Source of the DNA: Treponema sp.
GTDB lineage: Bacteria > Spirochaetota > Spirochaetia > Treponematales > Breznakiellaceae
Reading direction: 5' to 3'
Assembly (NCBI GenBank): GCA_031279635.1
Contig: JAITIC010000101.1
Location: forward strand, 1-34,484
Length of the DNA: 34,484 nucleotides
The notes beneath the pieces were generated by a model, which was not told the origin of the DNA, did no database searches, and saw only the letters and a program-made list of their open reading frames with translations. The first letter of the stretch is position 1, and each line of letters begins with the position of its first letter. Positions 25,103 through 32,250 of the stretch are shown here, piece by piece. A program made the translations under genes and the position numbers.

Positions 25103-26317
25103 TCAAAGGCCGGCCTTTTCCCTTTTTTCCCCGGGCTTCAGCTTTTTTCGTAACAGAAGCAAAATCCCAATCAAAAGCGCGGTATACAGCAAACTGCTCC
25201 GGTAGCCCCAGGCGGGACCGAAAAAGCGGTTGGTCAGCCCGATGAGGAACTGTACTCCGGCATTGAGCGTGCCGCCTATGGCTATCATGGCGCTGGACAG
25301 TACCGGCGCGTCATCACCGAAGCGGACAATGGCCAGGGCCATTATCGTAGGCCAGAGCAGGGCGACAAAAAATCCCAGTGCCGGAAGCACGTAGATGCCC
25401 CTCGCTCCCAGACAGAAACCGGCAATGAAAATGAGCAGTATAATACACGCGAGGCCGATGAGGGAACGCAAATAGCCGATGCGCTCGACAAAAGCGCCGC
25501 AGGCAAGACGGGAAAGGGTGAAGACTATGAAAAAGGCCGAAAGAAAGGCCGCGCCGTCGGTTGTGGGGTCAAGGCCGTAGACATCCTGAAAATACAGGGC
25601 GCCCCAGTTGGTGCTGCTCATTTCGATAATAACCGCCAGCCCCAGGGTAAGCGCAAAAAACCACACCATGGGAGAACGCAGGGCGTCGAAAAAATTCTTT
25701 CGTCTGACAGGGCCGGTCTTGCCCGTTTCGCTTCCGGCGGAGCGGCTGTGCTTCTCTTCGGGAAATCCGGTAAAAATTCCGGGGATGAACAGCGCCAGCG
25801 CCAGGGGCAGGGAGAGCAGGTAGATGCAGCGCCAGCCGAGGCCCGCGTTATTCGCAAGCAGGCCGGCGGCCTTTGGCCCGATGACAGCGCCGATTCCGTA
25901 AAAGGCGTGGAGCATGCTCATCAATACGGCGGTTTTTGAAGTAAACGTTCGGGACGCCAGGGCGTTTATACCCACCTCAAAAAAGCCGAAACCCGCAAAG
26001 ACCAGAAACAGCGCGGCGGCGACGCTGAAAAAGCCCGGCATAAAAAACACCGAGAAAAGGCCCAGGATGAGCGCGGCAAACCCGAAGAGAAAAGCCGGCT
26101 TTATACCGAAATGTCCCAGAAAAATTCCCGCAACGATGCTGAAACCCACATAGCTTAACGAAAGCATGGACACCATAAAGCCCTGCTGCTCCCATGAAGC
26201 GCCGAACTCCGCCTTGATCAGCGGATAGGAAACCCCCTTGATATTTTCAATCAGCCCGAAGATCAGCATGGTGCCAAACAGTAGAAAAAAAAGCATGATT
26301 CGCTGTAATTTTGTCAC
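25103..26317 (-). CDS. Major facilitator superfamily transporter
   Basis: 404 residues with about twelve hydrophobic helices in two halves, joined by a charged cytoplasmic loop around residues 185-210 (GFPEEKHSRSAGSETGKTG). The sequence resembles the FucP/GlcP-like sugar:proton symporter branch (LIENIKGVSYPLIKAEFG in helix 1, GFGFFEVGINALAS in helix 4), but the substrate cannot be assigned. The gene converges on the alpha-galactosidase gene with a 79-nt gap. It might handle a monosaccharide released there, which is speculative. Repeat copy D begins about 22 nt upstream of its ATG, so any promoter lies in or next to the repeat. No strong Shine-Dalgarno is visible. Confidence 0.85.
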   Translation of the reverse strand: MTKLQRIMLFFLLFGTMLIFGLIENIKGVSYPLIKAEFGASWEQQGFMVSMLSLSYVGFSIVAGIFLGHFGIKPAFLFGFAALILGLFSVFFMPGFFSVAAALFLVFAGFGFFEVGINALASRTFTSKTAVLMSMLHAFYGIGAVIGPKAAGLLANNAGLGWRCIYLLSLPLALALFIPGIFTGFPEEKHSRSAGSETGKTGPVRRKNFFDALRSPMVWFFALTLGLAVIIEMSSTNWGALYFQDVYGLDPTTDGAAFLSAFFIVFTLSRLACGAFVERIGYLRSLIGLACIILLIFIAGFCLGARGIYVLPALGFFVALLWPTIMALAIVRFGDDAPVLSSAMIAIGGTLNAGVQFLIGLTNRFFGPAWGYRSSLLYTALLIGILLLLRKKLKPGEKREKAGL

Positions 26318-26339
26318 ATAACGCTCCGTTTGAGTTGCT

Positions 26340-26520
26340 TCGAAAGTCTGTTTTAATACCCTAAGGCAGGCTGCGTTTGCCAGGCTTGCTCCGGCTCAAA
26401 TGACGCAACGCTTACAAAAATTTGGTATTAAACCAGACGTTATAATAAACTTCCTATCGAACAAGCCTCCGTTCCGGCGCAGCCCAACGCTAAAGATACC
26501 GCAGGGCCGAATGCCTCATT
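26340..26520 (+). repeat. Mosaic interspersed repeat, copy D (diverged)
   Basis: Starts TTCGAAAGTCTGTTTTAATA, has the hairpin GGCAGGCTGCGTTTGCC, the block GGCTCAAATGACGCAACG and the arm GGTATTAAACC, the short cassette AGACGT as in copy C, and TATAATAAACTTCCTATCGA. The distal part after GAACAAGCCTCCG is changed (CGCAGCCCAACGCTAAAGAT) and the terminal hairpin is lost. The rest of the 410-nt space (26521-26727) holds a short direct repeat (ATGCCTCATT at 26511 and 26545), a 20-bp palindrome at 26665-26684, and the inverted-repeat element entered separately. No gene was recognised there. Confidence 0.8.
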
Positions 26521-26664
26521 TCAAAAAACAACCGAAGGCCCGGATGCCTCATTCAGTATAATCAAGACGCTGTCACTGTACAAGCGATCGAATTGCGCCG
26601 CGTTAAATCTAACCATAGGGGATTCCGCCGTGTGGGCAGCAATTCCGAATTCAAGATAACCACA

Positions 26665-26684
26665 AGCCCACGCTCGCGTGGGCT
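26665..26684. repeat. 20-bp palindrome AGCCCACGC/GCGTGGGCT
   Basis: Perfect inverted repeat separated by two bases, just outside the inverted-repeat element at 26687. It could fold as a hairpin on either strand. No T-run follows. Confidence 0.4.
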
Positions 26685-26686
26685 CT

Positions 26687-26778
26687 ACACGGACAGCCAC
26701 GGACAATTGAGGGAGCAATTTTTCGCCTTACATGCTATCATATCGGTTTTGTCCGTTCTGTCCGTGAATGTCCGTGGT
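26687..26778. repeat. Small inverted-repeat element overlapping the hflX 3' end
   Basis: The left end ACACGGACAGCCACGGACA and the right end TGTCCGTGAATGTCCGTGGT are inverted copies of a doubled TGTCCGTG unit, about 92 bp end to end. Short size and terminal inverted repeats suggest a MITE-like element. The last 16 codons and the stop of hflX lie inside it. Confidence 0.6.
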
Positions 26779-27945
26779 TGAAATCGGAATTCCTGCCGTG
26801 AGGGTTTTCCTGAGCGCGGCCGCTATCCGTATTTTAAGTTCTTCCAGACCAGTTCCGTTTTTGGCCGACAGCGCAGCGCTTCCGGGGAAGCGCTGCAGCA
26901 ATGCCTCTATTGGCGAGACGGCTTCCGTCCCCGCTGCCGGTTCCGCCGCTGAAGGAAGCGCCGTAACGCGGTCGATTTTATTCAGCACGGTGATTATGGG
27001 AATGTCCTCCGCTCCCAGCTCCCGCAGCACCGAGAGGGTTGTCTCAAAACAGCTTTCAATATCCGGCTCCGACGCATCCAGTACGTGGATCAAAAGGTCC
27101 GCGAGGGCGGCCTCTTCCAGCGTTGAGCGGAAAGCCTTGATTAGGGAATGGGGAAGCCGGCGGATAAATCCAACGGTGTCGGTGAGCAGCGCGGCCATGC
27201 CCGGCTCAGGCTCGAAGCGGCGGGTGGCGGCGTCCAGGGTGGCGAAAAGTTTGTCCTCCACCGGAACGTCCGCGCCGCTAAGGGCGTTGAGCAGGCTGGA
27301 CTTGCCCGCGTTGGTATAGCCCACAATGGCGCAGACCGGGAGGCCCTGACGCTCGCGCTGCCGCCGCCGCAGCTGCCGCTGTTTCCGCACTTCCTCAAGT
27401 TCTTTTTCCAGCCGCTGAATCCTCCGCTCAATTTTGCGGCGGTCAGTTTCCAGCCGGGTTTCGCCGCCGCCCCTCGTGCCGTAACGGCCTCCCCGCTGGC
27501 GGGAAAGATCGATGTACTTGTGAGTGAGGCGGGGCAGAAAATACGACAGCTCCGCCAGTTTTACCTGTAGTTCCGCCTCTCTGGTACCGGCCCGCTCCGC
27601 GAAAATGCGGATGATGAGCTCCTGGCGATCCACAACGGGAATTCCCGCAAGCTCCTCCCAGTTCCGCTGCTGGGAAGGGCTGAGGTCCCAGTCAAAAACC
27701 AGGCAGTCCGCTTCCAGTTCAGCGGCCGTTTCCGCCAACTCGGCGGCTTTCCCGCTTCCCATGCCGAATTTCGGCTGACGGTCCCGCACGCGGATCGTTT
27801 CATGTCCGGCAATGGCAAGCCCCAGTGTTTCGGCAAGCCGCCGCAGTTCAGCGCCGGAGGCTTCCTCCACGCCCGCTTTTCCGGCGGCCAGGCTGACCAA
27901 AAAAGCCCGCTTTGCCCGTTCTTCGGTTTCATATAATTTTCCCAT
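26728..27945 (-). CDS. hflX: GTPase HflX, ribosome-splitting factor
   Basis: 405 residues from ATG 27945 (MGKLYETEERAK). An ATG six codons upstream lies inside the palindrome shared with the divergent gene. The HflX N-terminal domain includes LVFDWDLSPSQQRNWEE, RIFAERAGTREAELQVKLAE, and RGGRYGTRGGGETRLETDRR. A coiled-coil at about 168-200 precedes the G domain: GYTNAGKSS at 209-217, DTVGF at 256-260, and NKID. HflX binds and splits stalled or hibernating 70S ribosomes and is usually stress-linked. The final 16 residues (TTDIHGQNGQNRYDSM) are encoded by a small inverted-repeat element and replace the normal end. The G domain itself is complete. Confidence 0.93.
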   Translation of the reverse strand: MGKLYETEERAKRAFLVSLAAGKAGVEEASGAELRRLAETLGLAIAGHETIRVRDRQPKFGMGSGKAAELAETAAELEADCLVFDWDLSPSQQRNWEELAGIPVVDRQELIIRIFAERAGTREAELQVKLAELSYFLPRLTHKYIDLSRQRGGRYGTRGGGETRLETDRRKIERRIQRLEKELEEVRKQRQLRRRQRERQGLPVCAIVGYTNAGKSSLLNALSGADVPVEDKLFATLDAATRRFEPEPGMAALLTDTVGFIRRLPHSLIKAFRSTLEEAALADLLIHVLDASEPDIESCFETTLSVLRELGAEDIPIITVLNKIDRVTALPSAAEPAAGTEAVSPIEALLQRFPGSAALSAKNGTGLEELKIRIAAALRKTLTAGIPISTTDIHGQNGQNRYDSM

Positions 27946-27954
27946 AGGCTCACA

Positions 27955-27983
27955 GTATCGCATAAAACCCGGTTTTGCGATAC
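27955..27983. promoter_or_regulatory. Palindrome in the divergent hflX / membrane-protein promoter region
   Basis: GTATCGCATAAAACC and GGTTTTGCGATAC form an almost perfect 29-bp inverted repeat. It sits between the two divergent starts, 9 nt from hflX ATG 27945 and 10 nt from ATG 27994. The outer GATAC boxes resemble -10 elements facing each way. It may be a shared operator or overlapping promoters. Confidence 0.45.
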
Positions 27984-27993
27984 ATTATGGTAT

Positions 27994-29361
27994 ATGCGAT
28001 ACGCGGTGACGGCGGCACAAAAAGTAGTCCTAAGCCTTTTGATATCCCTGGTTCTCTTTACCGCCGTCACGGTTTTGGCCTTTACCGGACTGCCCGGTTT
28101 GGATAAAATGCTCTTTGCCTTTCCCACGCCTATGAACATGCTGCTCCTCCTTTCGATTTTTTTCACCATATTTCTCACCGTGTTTTTCTGTTTCAACCTC
28201 CGTCAGGATCCCGTAACGATCATTCTGTACCGCCTGCAGTCGCTGCGCAAATCCCTCATGGAACAGTTCTACGAGCAAAAGGGCGAGATGGACTGGGCGC
28301 GCTGGACCATGGAACTGGAACAGCGGCGCGAAGGCGTCCACGCCGAAATAAAGCGGGGGATCAAATGGGGCGGGGGCCGTTATTCCGAAGCGGATATCGA
28401 TTCTTTTATTGATACCTCATGGGATGAACTGCTGGAACTTATCGGCGCGTGGGGAAAAACCGGGGCCGGCATTGATGAAGAAAAACTGCGGAATATATTG
28501 ACCCGCGTTCTTCAAACCCTGCCCCCGGCGTCTTCAACGGGCGTTCCCGCGGAAACGTCATATTCACCCGAAACCGTGAAGGTGGATGAGACGGCCGAAG
28601 AATTTACCAAAATCGGAAATATCGTGTCCCTTGGAATTGGGGGAATAGAGGAAACCGAAGAAAGCCCGCGGGATGCCGGGAAAACCCGCCGCTTATCACC
28701 AACGGAACACGCCCGGAGCAGCAAGCGTCCGCTTTCCAAACGCGCGGACGAAGGCGGTCCTGAAACGCGGCCCAAAGCGGGCGGTCTGCTCGCCGCGGCA
28801 GCGCAAAAACGGGCCGGGGCAAATTCCGCTGCCGGCGGCAAGGCCTCTCCCGTGAAAGCGCCGGACGTGGAAGACCCTATTGAAATTGCGGAAGAACTGG
28901 AAGAGTTGGAGGAAATAAAAGGAATGAAAGAAATGAAAGAAGAAACGGAAAAACTTAAAGAATTGGCGCAGGCCGAAGAGCTTGAGGAACTGGCGGAAGT
29001 TGAAGAAACCGAAGATGATGATGAACTGGGAGAGCTTGAAGAGCTAAAAGAAAGGCCCAGAACAAAATCCCCTGCCCCGAAAAGCCCCCGGCCTATGGCG
29101 GATGGCATCAAGGGACTGGAAAGCGCGATAGAATTTTCAGATAACGTTTCCGGCGCGAAAGAAGCCGAAAAACCCGTGTTCGCCGAAGTGGAAATTGTTT
29201 CTCCTTTTTCGTCGATGTTTTCATCGCCGGAAACGGAAACCATTCTTCAAGAGAACGGCGTCCCCCGTATCAACAGCGGCGTTCTAAGCCCCGACAAAAA
29301 AACCGAAGCGGGCCTGGACAAGGATTTCAAAAATCTGGTGGATACCGTTGTAAAAAGGTGA
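27994..29361 (+). CDS. Membrane protein with acidic low-complexity cytoplasmic region, function unknown
   Basis: 455 residues, no recognised domain. Two N-terminal membrane helices lie at about 11-33 (VVLSLLISLVLFTAVTVLAF) and 47-69 (NMLLLLSIFFTIFLTVFFCF). A helical region follows (RLQSLRKSLMEQFYEQKGEM, MELEQRREGVHAEIKRG), then DSFIDTSWDELLELIGAW, then a disordered Ser/Pro/Lys part. A Glu-rich stretch at about 290-350 is composed of EELEELEEIK-like units. The C-terminus is more ordered (NGVPRINSGVLSPDKKT). The architecture suggests a membrane-anchored scaffold, perhaps linked to envelope or flagellar organisation, but that is a guess. It is divergent from hflX and close to a glycosyltransferase gene in the same direction. 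There is no Shine-Dalgarno before the ATG. Confidence 0.75.
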   Translation: MRYAVTAAQKVVLSLLISLVLFTAVTVLAFTGLPGLDKMLFAFPTPMNMLLLLSIFFTIFLTVFFCFNLRQDPVTIILYRLQSLRKSLMEQFYEQKGEMDWARWTMELEQRREGVHAEIKRGIKWGGGRYSEADIDSFIDTSWDELLELIGAWGKTGAGIDEEKLRNILTRVLQTLPPASSTGVPAETSYSPETVKVDETAEEFTKIGNIVSLGIGGIEETEESPRDAGKTRRLSPTEHARSSKRPLSKRADEGGPETRPKAGGLLAAAAQKRAGANSAAGGKASPVKAPDVEDPIEIAEELEELEEIKGMKEMKEETEKLKELAQAEELEELAEVEETEDDDELGELEELKERPRTKSPAPKSPRPMADGIKGLESAIEFSDNVSGAKEAEKPVFAEVEIVSPFSSMFSSPETETILQENGVPRINSGVLSPDKKTEAGLDKDFKNLVDTVVKR

Positions 29362-29403
29362 GGCGCTTCATTTTTTGATCAAAGGCTCATTCGAACTGTC
29401 ATT

Positions 29404-29420
29404 CGAAACTTTACGTTTCG
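29404..29420 (+). promoter_or_regulatory. Small hairpin upstream of the glycosyltransferase gene
   Basis: CGAAAC, loop TTTAC, GTTTCG, preceded by a short direct repeat (TCATTCGAA twice, 29389-29407). It lies in the 87-nt gap, ahead of a TATACT box. Confidence 0.3.
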
Positions 29421-29432
29421 CCGCAAATAGAT

Positions 29433-29438
29433 TATACT
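29433..29438 (+). promoter_or_regulatory. -10 box close to the glycosyltransferase start
   Basis: TATACT followed by GATTTTGACA and then ATG 29449. The 5' leader would be only a few nt, with no Shine-Dalgarno. A weak TTTACG lies 17 nt upstream. Confidence 0.35.
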
Positions 29439-29448
29439 GATTTTGACA

Positions 29449-30423
29449 ATGAAAGTCAGCATGATTATCCCGGCCCTGAACGAAGAACAGATGCTGCCCC
29501 GTCTCCTGGACAGTATCAAGGCCCAGGATTTTGATGATTACGAGGTGATTGTCGCCGATGCCCATTCAACGGACCGGACGAGGGAAATTGCCGTCGCCGC
29601 AGGCTGCCGGGTGGTAGACGGCGGGCTGCCCGCGGCGGGGCGGAACGCCGGGGCCGCTGCTGCCCGCGGGGATTTTCTCTTTTTCCTTGACGCGGATGTA
29701 GTGCTGCCGCCCGGCTTTATCCGCAACGTGTATGACGAGATGCAGGACCGCTACATTGACCTTGCCACCTGCGAGATACGGCCGCTCTCGGATTATCGCC
29801 TGGACCGGATCATCCACCGGATGATGAATTTGGCGGTGCTTCTCAACCTATGGATTGATCCCAAGGCCTTCGGGTTTTGCATTTTTGTTACAAAACGGCT
29901 GTTTGAGCGGGTCGGCGGCTTTGACGAGACGATTTACGTGGCAGAGGACAACGATTTTGTCAAACGGGCATCGATGTTCAAGACCCTGCGCTACCTCAAT
30001 TCGGCCTATATTATGGTAAGCATACGCCGCTTTGAAAAAGAAGGCCGTTTTGCCTACATGAAGAAGGGGATCAAGCTGAACCTGTACCGGGCCTTTAAGG
30101 GGGAAATCCGCAACGACGAGGTGGTTAAGTACGAGTTTGACGCTTTCAACAAGCCCGAAAGCCCGGAGGATTTGAATTTGCTGGACACTATCGAAAAGCA
30201 CCTCATCAAGGCCGAGGAAAAATCGCGGCGTTTCAGCTGCCGCGTCCAAAAGCAAAATTCCGCCGCTGCCGCCGGGATCAGGCAGTTCCAGCCCAGGATG
30301 GGCGAATACGCCCATCTGGTTAAAGAGCTGGACGAATATCTGGACAGAAGGGAGCAGCGCGAACAGCGGCAGCGGAAACTGCGGGATTTTTTTAGACCCC
30401 GCCGTTCTTCCGCCCAATCCTAG
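29449..30423 (+). CDS. Glycosyltransferase family 2
   Basis: 324 residues from ATG 29449 (MKVSMIIPALNEEQ). A TTG two codons earlier is possible. The GT-A fold is clear: SMIIPALNEEQMLPRLLDSI, then VIVADAHSTDRTREIA, AGRNAGAAAARGDFLFFLDA with the metal-binding DAD-type motif in FLDADV, and the acceptor-side VAEDNDF. It probably transfers a sugar from a nucleotide-sugar to a lipid or envelope glycan, with no membrane helix of its own beyond a short hydrophobic stretch (MNLAVLLNLWI). The C-terminus is charged and helical (EYLDRREQREQRQRK). No other glycan genes are adjacent, so its product is unknown. Two palindromic elements follow directly after the stop. Confidence 0.88.
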   Translation: MKVSMIIPALNEEQMLPRLLDSIKAQDFDDYEVIVADAHSTDRTREIAVAAGCRVVDGGLPAAGRNAGAAAARGDFLFFLDADVVLPPGFIRNVYDEMQDRYIDLATCEIRPLSDYRLDRIIHRMMNLAVLLNLWIDPKAFGFCIFVTKRLFERVGGFDETIYVAEDNDFVKRASMFKTLRYLNSAYIMVSIRRFEKEGRFAYMKKGIKLNLYRAFKGEIRNDEVVKYEFDAFNKPESPEDLNLLDTIEKHLIKAEEKSRRFSCRVQKQNSAAAAGIRQFQPRMGEYAHLVKELDEYLDRREQREQRQRKLRDFFRPRRSSAQS

Positions 30424-30496
30424 GAGCCTGTGGGGTTTGTCCCAAAACCGTGCCCCGGCTATGCCGGGAACGTGAGCGCACAGTTGGGACAGGCTC
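30424..30496. repeat. Palindromic element GAGCCTGT ... ACAGGCTC
   Basis: It begins at the base after the glycosyltransferase stop. The ends GAGCCTGT (then GTCCCAA 7 nt on) and TTGGGACAGGCTC are inverted, and an inner stem CCCGGC/GCCGGG closes on TAT (30453-30467). It is a small non-coding inverted-repeat element and could also act as a transcription end structure. Confidence 0.55.
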
Positions 30497-30506
30497 ATTA
30501 TGTAGA

Positions 30507-30622
30507 GTCTGTCCATAATGTAGACACATTATGGACAGACTTCCTTAAAAAACGCATTTTCGCAGCCGTTAGGCGAGAAAATGCAATGTCTGTCCGCAAA
30601 ATAACCGACTTTGTGGACAGAC
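30507..30622. repeat. Triple-hairpin element with terminal inverted repeats, copy 1
   Basis: 116 bp starting GTCTGTCC and ending GGACAGAC. Hairpin 1 is GTCTGTCCATAATGT, AGAC, ACATTATGGACAGAC. Hairpin 2 has arms GCATTTTCGC and GCGAGAAAATGC. Hairpin 3 pairs GTCTGTCC.CAAA with TTTG.GGACAGAC. The element is flanked on both sides by ATTATGTAGA (30497-30506 and 30623-30632), consistent with a 10-bp target duplication. It lies just ahead of the helicase gene, whose frame is open through it. Confidence 0.75.
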
Positions 30623-30654
30623 ATTATGTAGAATGTTTCGGACAGAACATCAGC

Positions 30655-31947
30655 ATGGAAAAATTAATGTTAACGGAAAATTTTACCGGTTTAGGTGTCC
30701 CTCCTGTCTTTATCGAGAGGCTCCGCAGCCGGGCGATCAGCGCCCCCACGGCGATTCAGCGCCTCGTAATCCCCTCCCTTTCCGCCGGGAAAAGCGTGAT
30801 CTTCCGCTCCGAGACGGGCACGGGCAAAACCTTCGCCTATTTGCTCCCGGTCCTGCGGCCTTTCCTGCCCGGCATTGACGAAGCCTCCGGCGGCAGCGCC
30901 GGGGGTGATAAGGCCGCGGGCCGCCCCCAGTACCGGGGGCCGGAGCTGCTGATCTGCGCCCCGACCTTTGAGCTTTGTTCCCAGATTAAGGGTGAAATTG
31001 ATTTTTTGCTTGCCCCGGGAAAAGACGGTCCCCGTGAAGGACGCGCGGGCGCCGTCAGCACGGCGCTGCTCATCGGGTCGGTGGGCCTCGCCCGGCAGAT
31101 TGACGCTTTGAAAAAAAAGCCCCTTGCAGTGGTGGGCAATCCGGGGCGGCTGCTGGCGCTGGCAAAAATGGGGAAACTCAGGTTTCAGGGGCTGCGCTTT
31201 TTGGTCCTGGATGAAGCGGACCGGATGACCGCCGAAGAAAGCCTTGAGGAAACCCGCGAACTGCTCCGGCTCATTGCGCGCGATGTGCGGGACGGCAGCC
31301 TCTCCGCCGCCTGTTCCGCCACCGTTTCGCTCAAAACCGGGGAGATGCTTTCCCCTCTGTTTGAGGGTGCGGAATTTATTGAAAGTGGTGAGCAGGAAAT
31401 ACTGCGGGAACGGATTGAGCACTGGGCCATTTTCAGCGAGGGGAGGCGGAAAGTCCAAACCCTGCGCTCGCTGCTGGCCGCCGTTAAAGCCAAAAAAGCC
31501 GGTTTCAAGGCGCTGGTTTTCACCGGCAGGAATGACGAGGCGGGAAAAATTGTTTCCCAACTGCAATACCACCACATTCCGGCGGCGGGGCTGTTCGGCA
31601 AGATGGACAAGCGGGACCGGAAAACCGCAGCAGACGCTTTCCGCGCCGGAAAAATCGCCGTACTGGTTTCTTCAGACCTGGCGGCCCGCGGCCTTGATAT
31701 TCCCGGCGTCAGCCACGTCATTGCCCTGGATGTCCCGGCGGACAGGGAAATCTACATCCATCGGGCGGGCCGTACCGGCCGGGCGGGCAGGCGCGGTATA
31801 ATGGTGAGCATCGGTGATGAGGCGGAAATGCGCCGCCTCGCGCTCCTTGAAAAAAAGCTCGGCATCATTGTACGCCCCAGAGAGTTACACCAGGGAAAAG
31901 TATGCCAGAGCGCGCCTTATGACGCAGAAGAATCTACTCCACCTTAG
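30655..31947 (+). CDS. DEAD-box RNA helicase
   Basis: 430 residues from ATG 30655. The frame is open further upstream (to 30430), but that part is repeat-derived, so the first ATG after the repeat is chosen. The start has only a weak purine stretch ahead of it. Motifs: Q-motif with Phe10 and Gln35, Walker A SETGTGKT at 52-59, PTFELCSQ at 103-110 (family PTRELA.Q), NPGRLL at 162-167, DEAD at 186-189, SAT at 221-223, then ARGLDI and HRAGRTGRAG. The second position of motif Ia carries Phe instead of Arg. Such helicases remodel RNA in ribosome assembly or decay. It is slightly longer than a minimal core, with a Gly-rich insertion at about 77-95. Confidence 0.92.
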   Translation: MEKLMLTENFTGLGVPPVFIERLRSRAISAPTAIQRLVIPSLSAGKSVIFRSETGTGKTFAYLLPVLRPFLPGIDEASGGSAGGDKAAGRPQYRGPELLICAPTFELCSQIKGEIDFLLAPGKDGPREGRAGAVSTALLIGSVGLARQIDALKKKPLAVVGNPGRLLALAKMGKLRFQGLRFLVLDEADRMTAEESLEETRELLRLIARDVRDGSLSAACSATVSLKTGEMLSPLFEGAEFIESGEQEILRERIEHWAIFSEGRRKVQTLRSLLAAVKAKKAGFKALVFTGRNDEAGKIVSQLQYHHIPAAGLFGKMDKRDRKTAADAFRAGKIAVLVSSDLAARGLDIPGVSHVIALDVPADREIYIHRAGRTGRAGRRGIMVSIGDEAEMRRLALLEKKLGIIVRPRELHQGKVCQSAPYDAEESTPP

Positions 31948-32003
31948 GGCGCTCGTCTTCTTTCAACTCCAATCGGCTCTCCCCGCGAATTCATGACGGG
32001 CAA

Positions 32004-32049
32004 AGTTAAATGCAACACGGACCGGCGCACTGCTCCTCGGAGGATCATT
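32004..32049 (+). repeat. Possible degenerate fragment of the mosaic repeat (distal end)
   Basis: AGTTAAATGCAAC, a changed spacer, then TGCTCCTCGGAGGATCAT resembles the distal end of copies B and C (ACTAATGCAACG ... TTGCTCCTCGGAGGCTCAT). It lies in the 303-nt space between the helicase and DeoR genes, which otherwise shows only the DeoR promoter region. Confidence 0.35.
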
Positions 32050-32147
32050 TCTGTAATCACCCATATCAGTGTGTTTAGTCCAATCAACCTGTTATGCGGG
32101 CTGCTTTTGTCTGCCCTTAATATCTTTTCGAGTGAAGCCGAATTTTC

Positions 32148-32180
32148 TTGACTATTTTAGTAAATTTTATATCTTATAAT
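32148..32180 (+). promoter_or_regulatory. Promoter region of the DeoR-type regulator gene
   Basis: TTGACT (32148-32153) is followed by TATCTT 16 nt on (32170-32175) and by a perfect TATAAT at 32175-32180, which is 21 nt away and too far for that -35. TATAATTATA (32175-32184) is a 10-bp palindrome and could be an autoregulatory site. AGAGGAATTAAGG precedes the ATG. Confidence 0.5.
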
Positions 32181-32250
32181 TATAGGATGGTTTTGAACCA
32201 AATCCCAAGCAGCGCTGCCACAAAACAAGACACATAAAGAGGAATTAAGG

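Noticed and set aside
28500-29250. Long Ser-rich open frame on the minus strand opposite the acidic membrane protein
   Set aside because: It is the mirror of the Glu/Lys codons of the plus-strand gene and shows no domain or ribosome site.
30430-30654. Helicase start at GTG 30430 or ATG 30591
   Set aside because: The upstream frame is encoded by palindromic repeats and carries no helicase motif; 30655 begins the Q-motif region.
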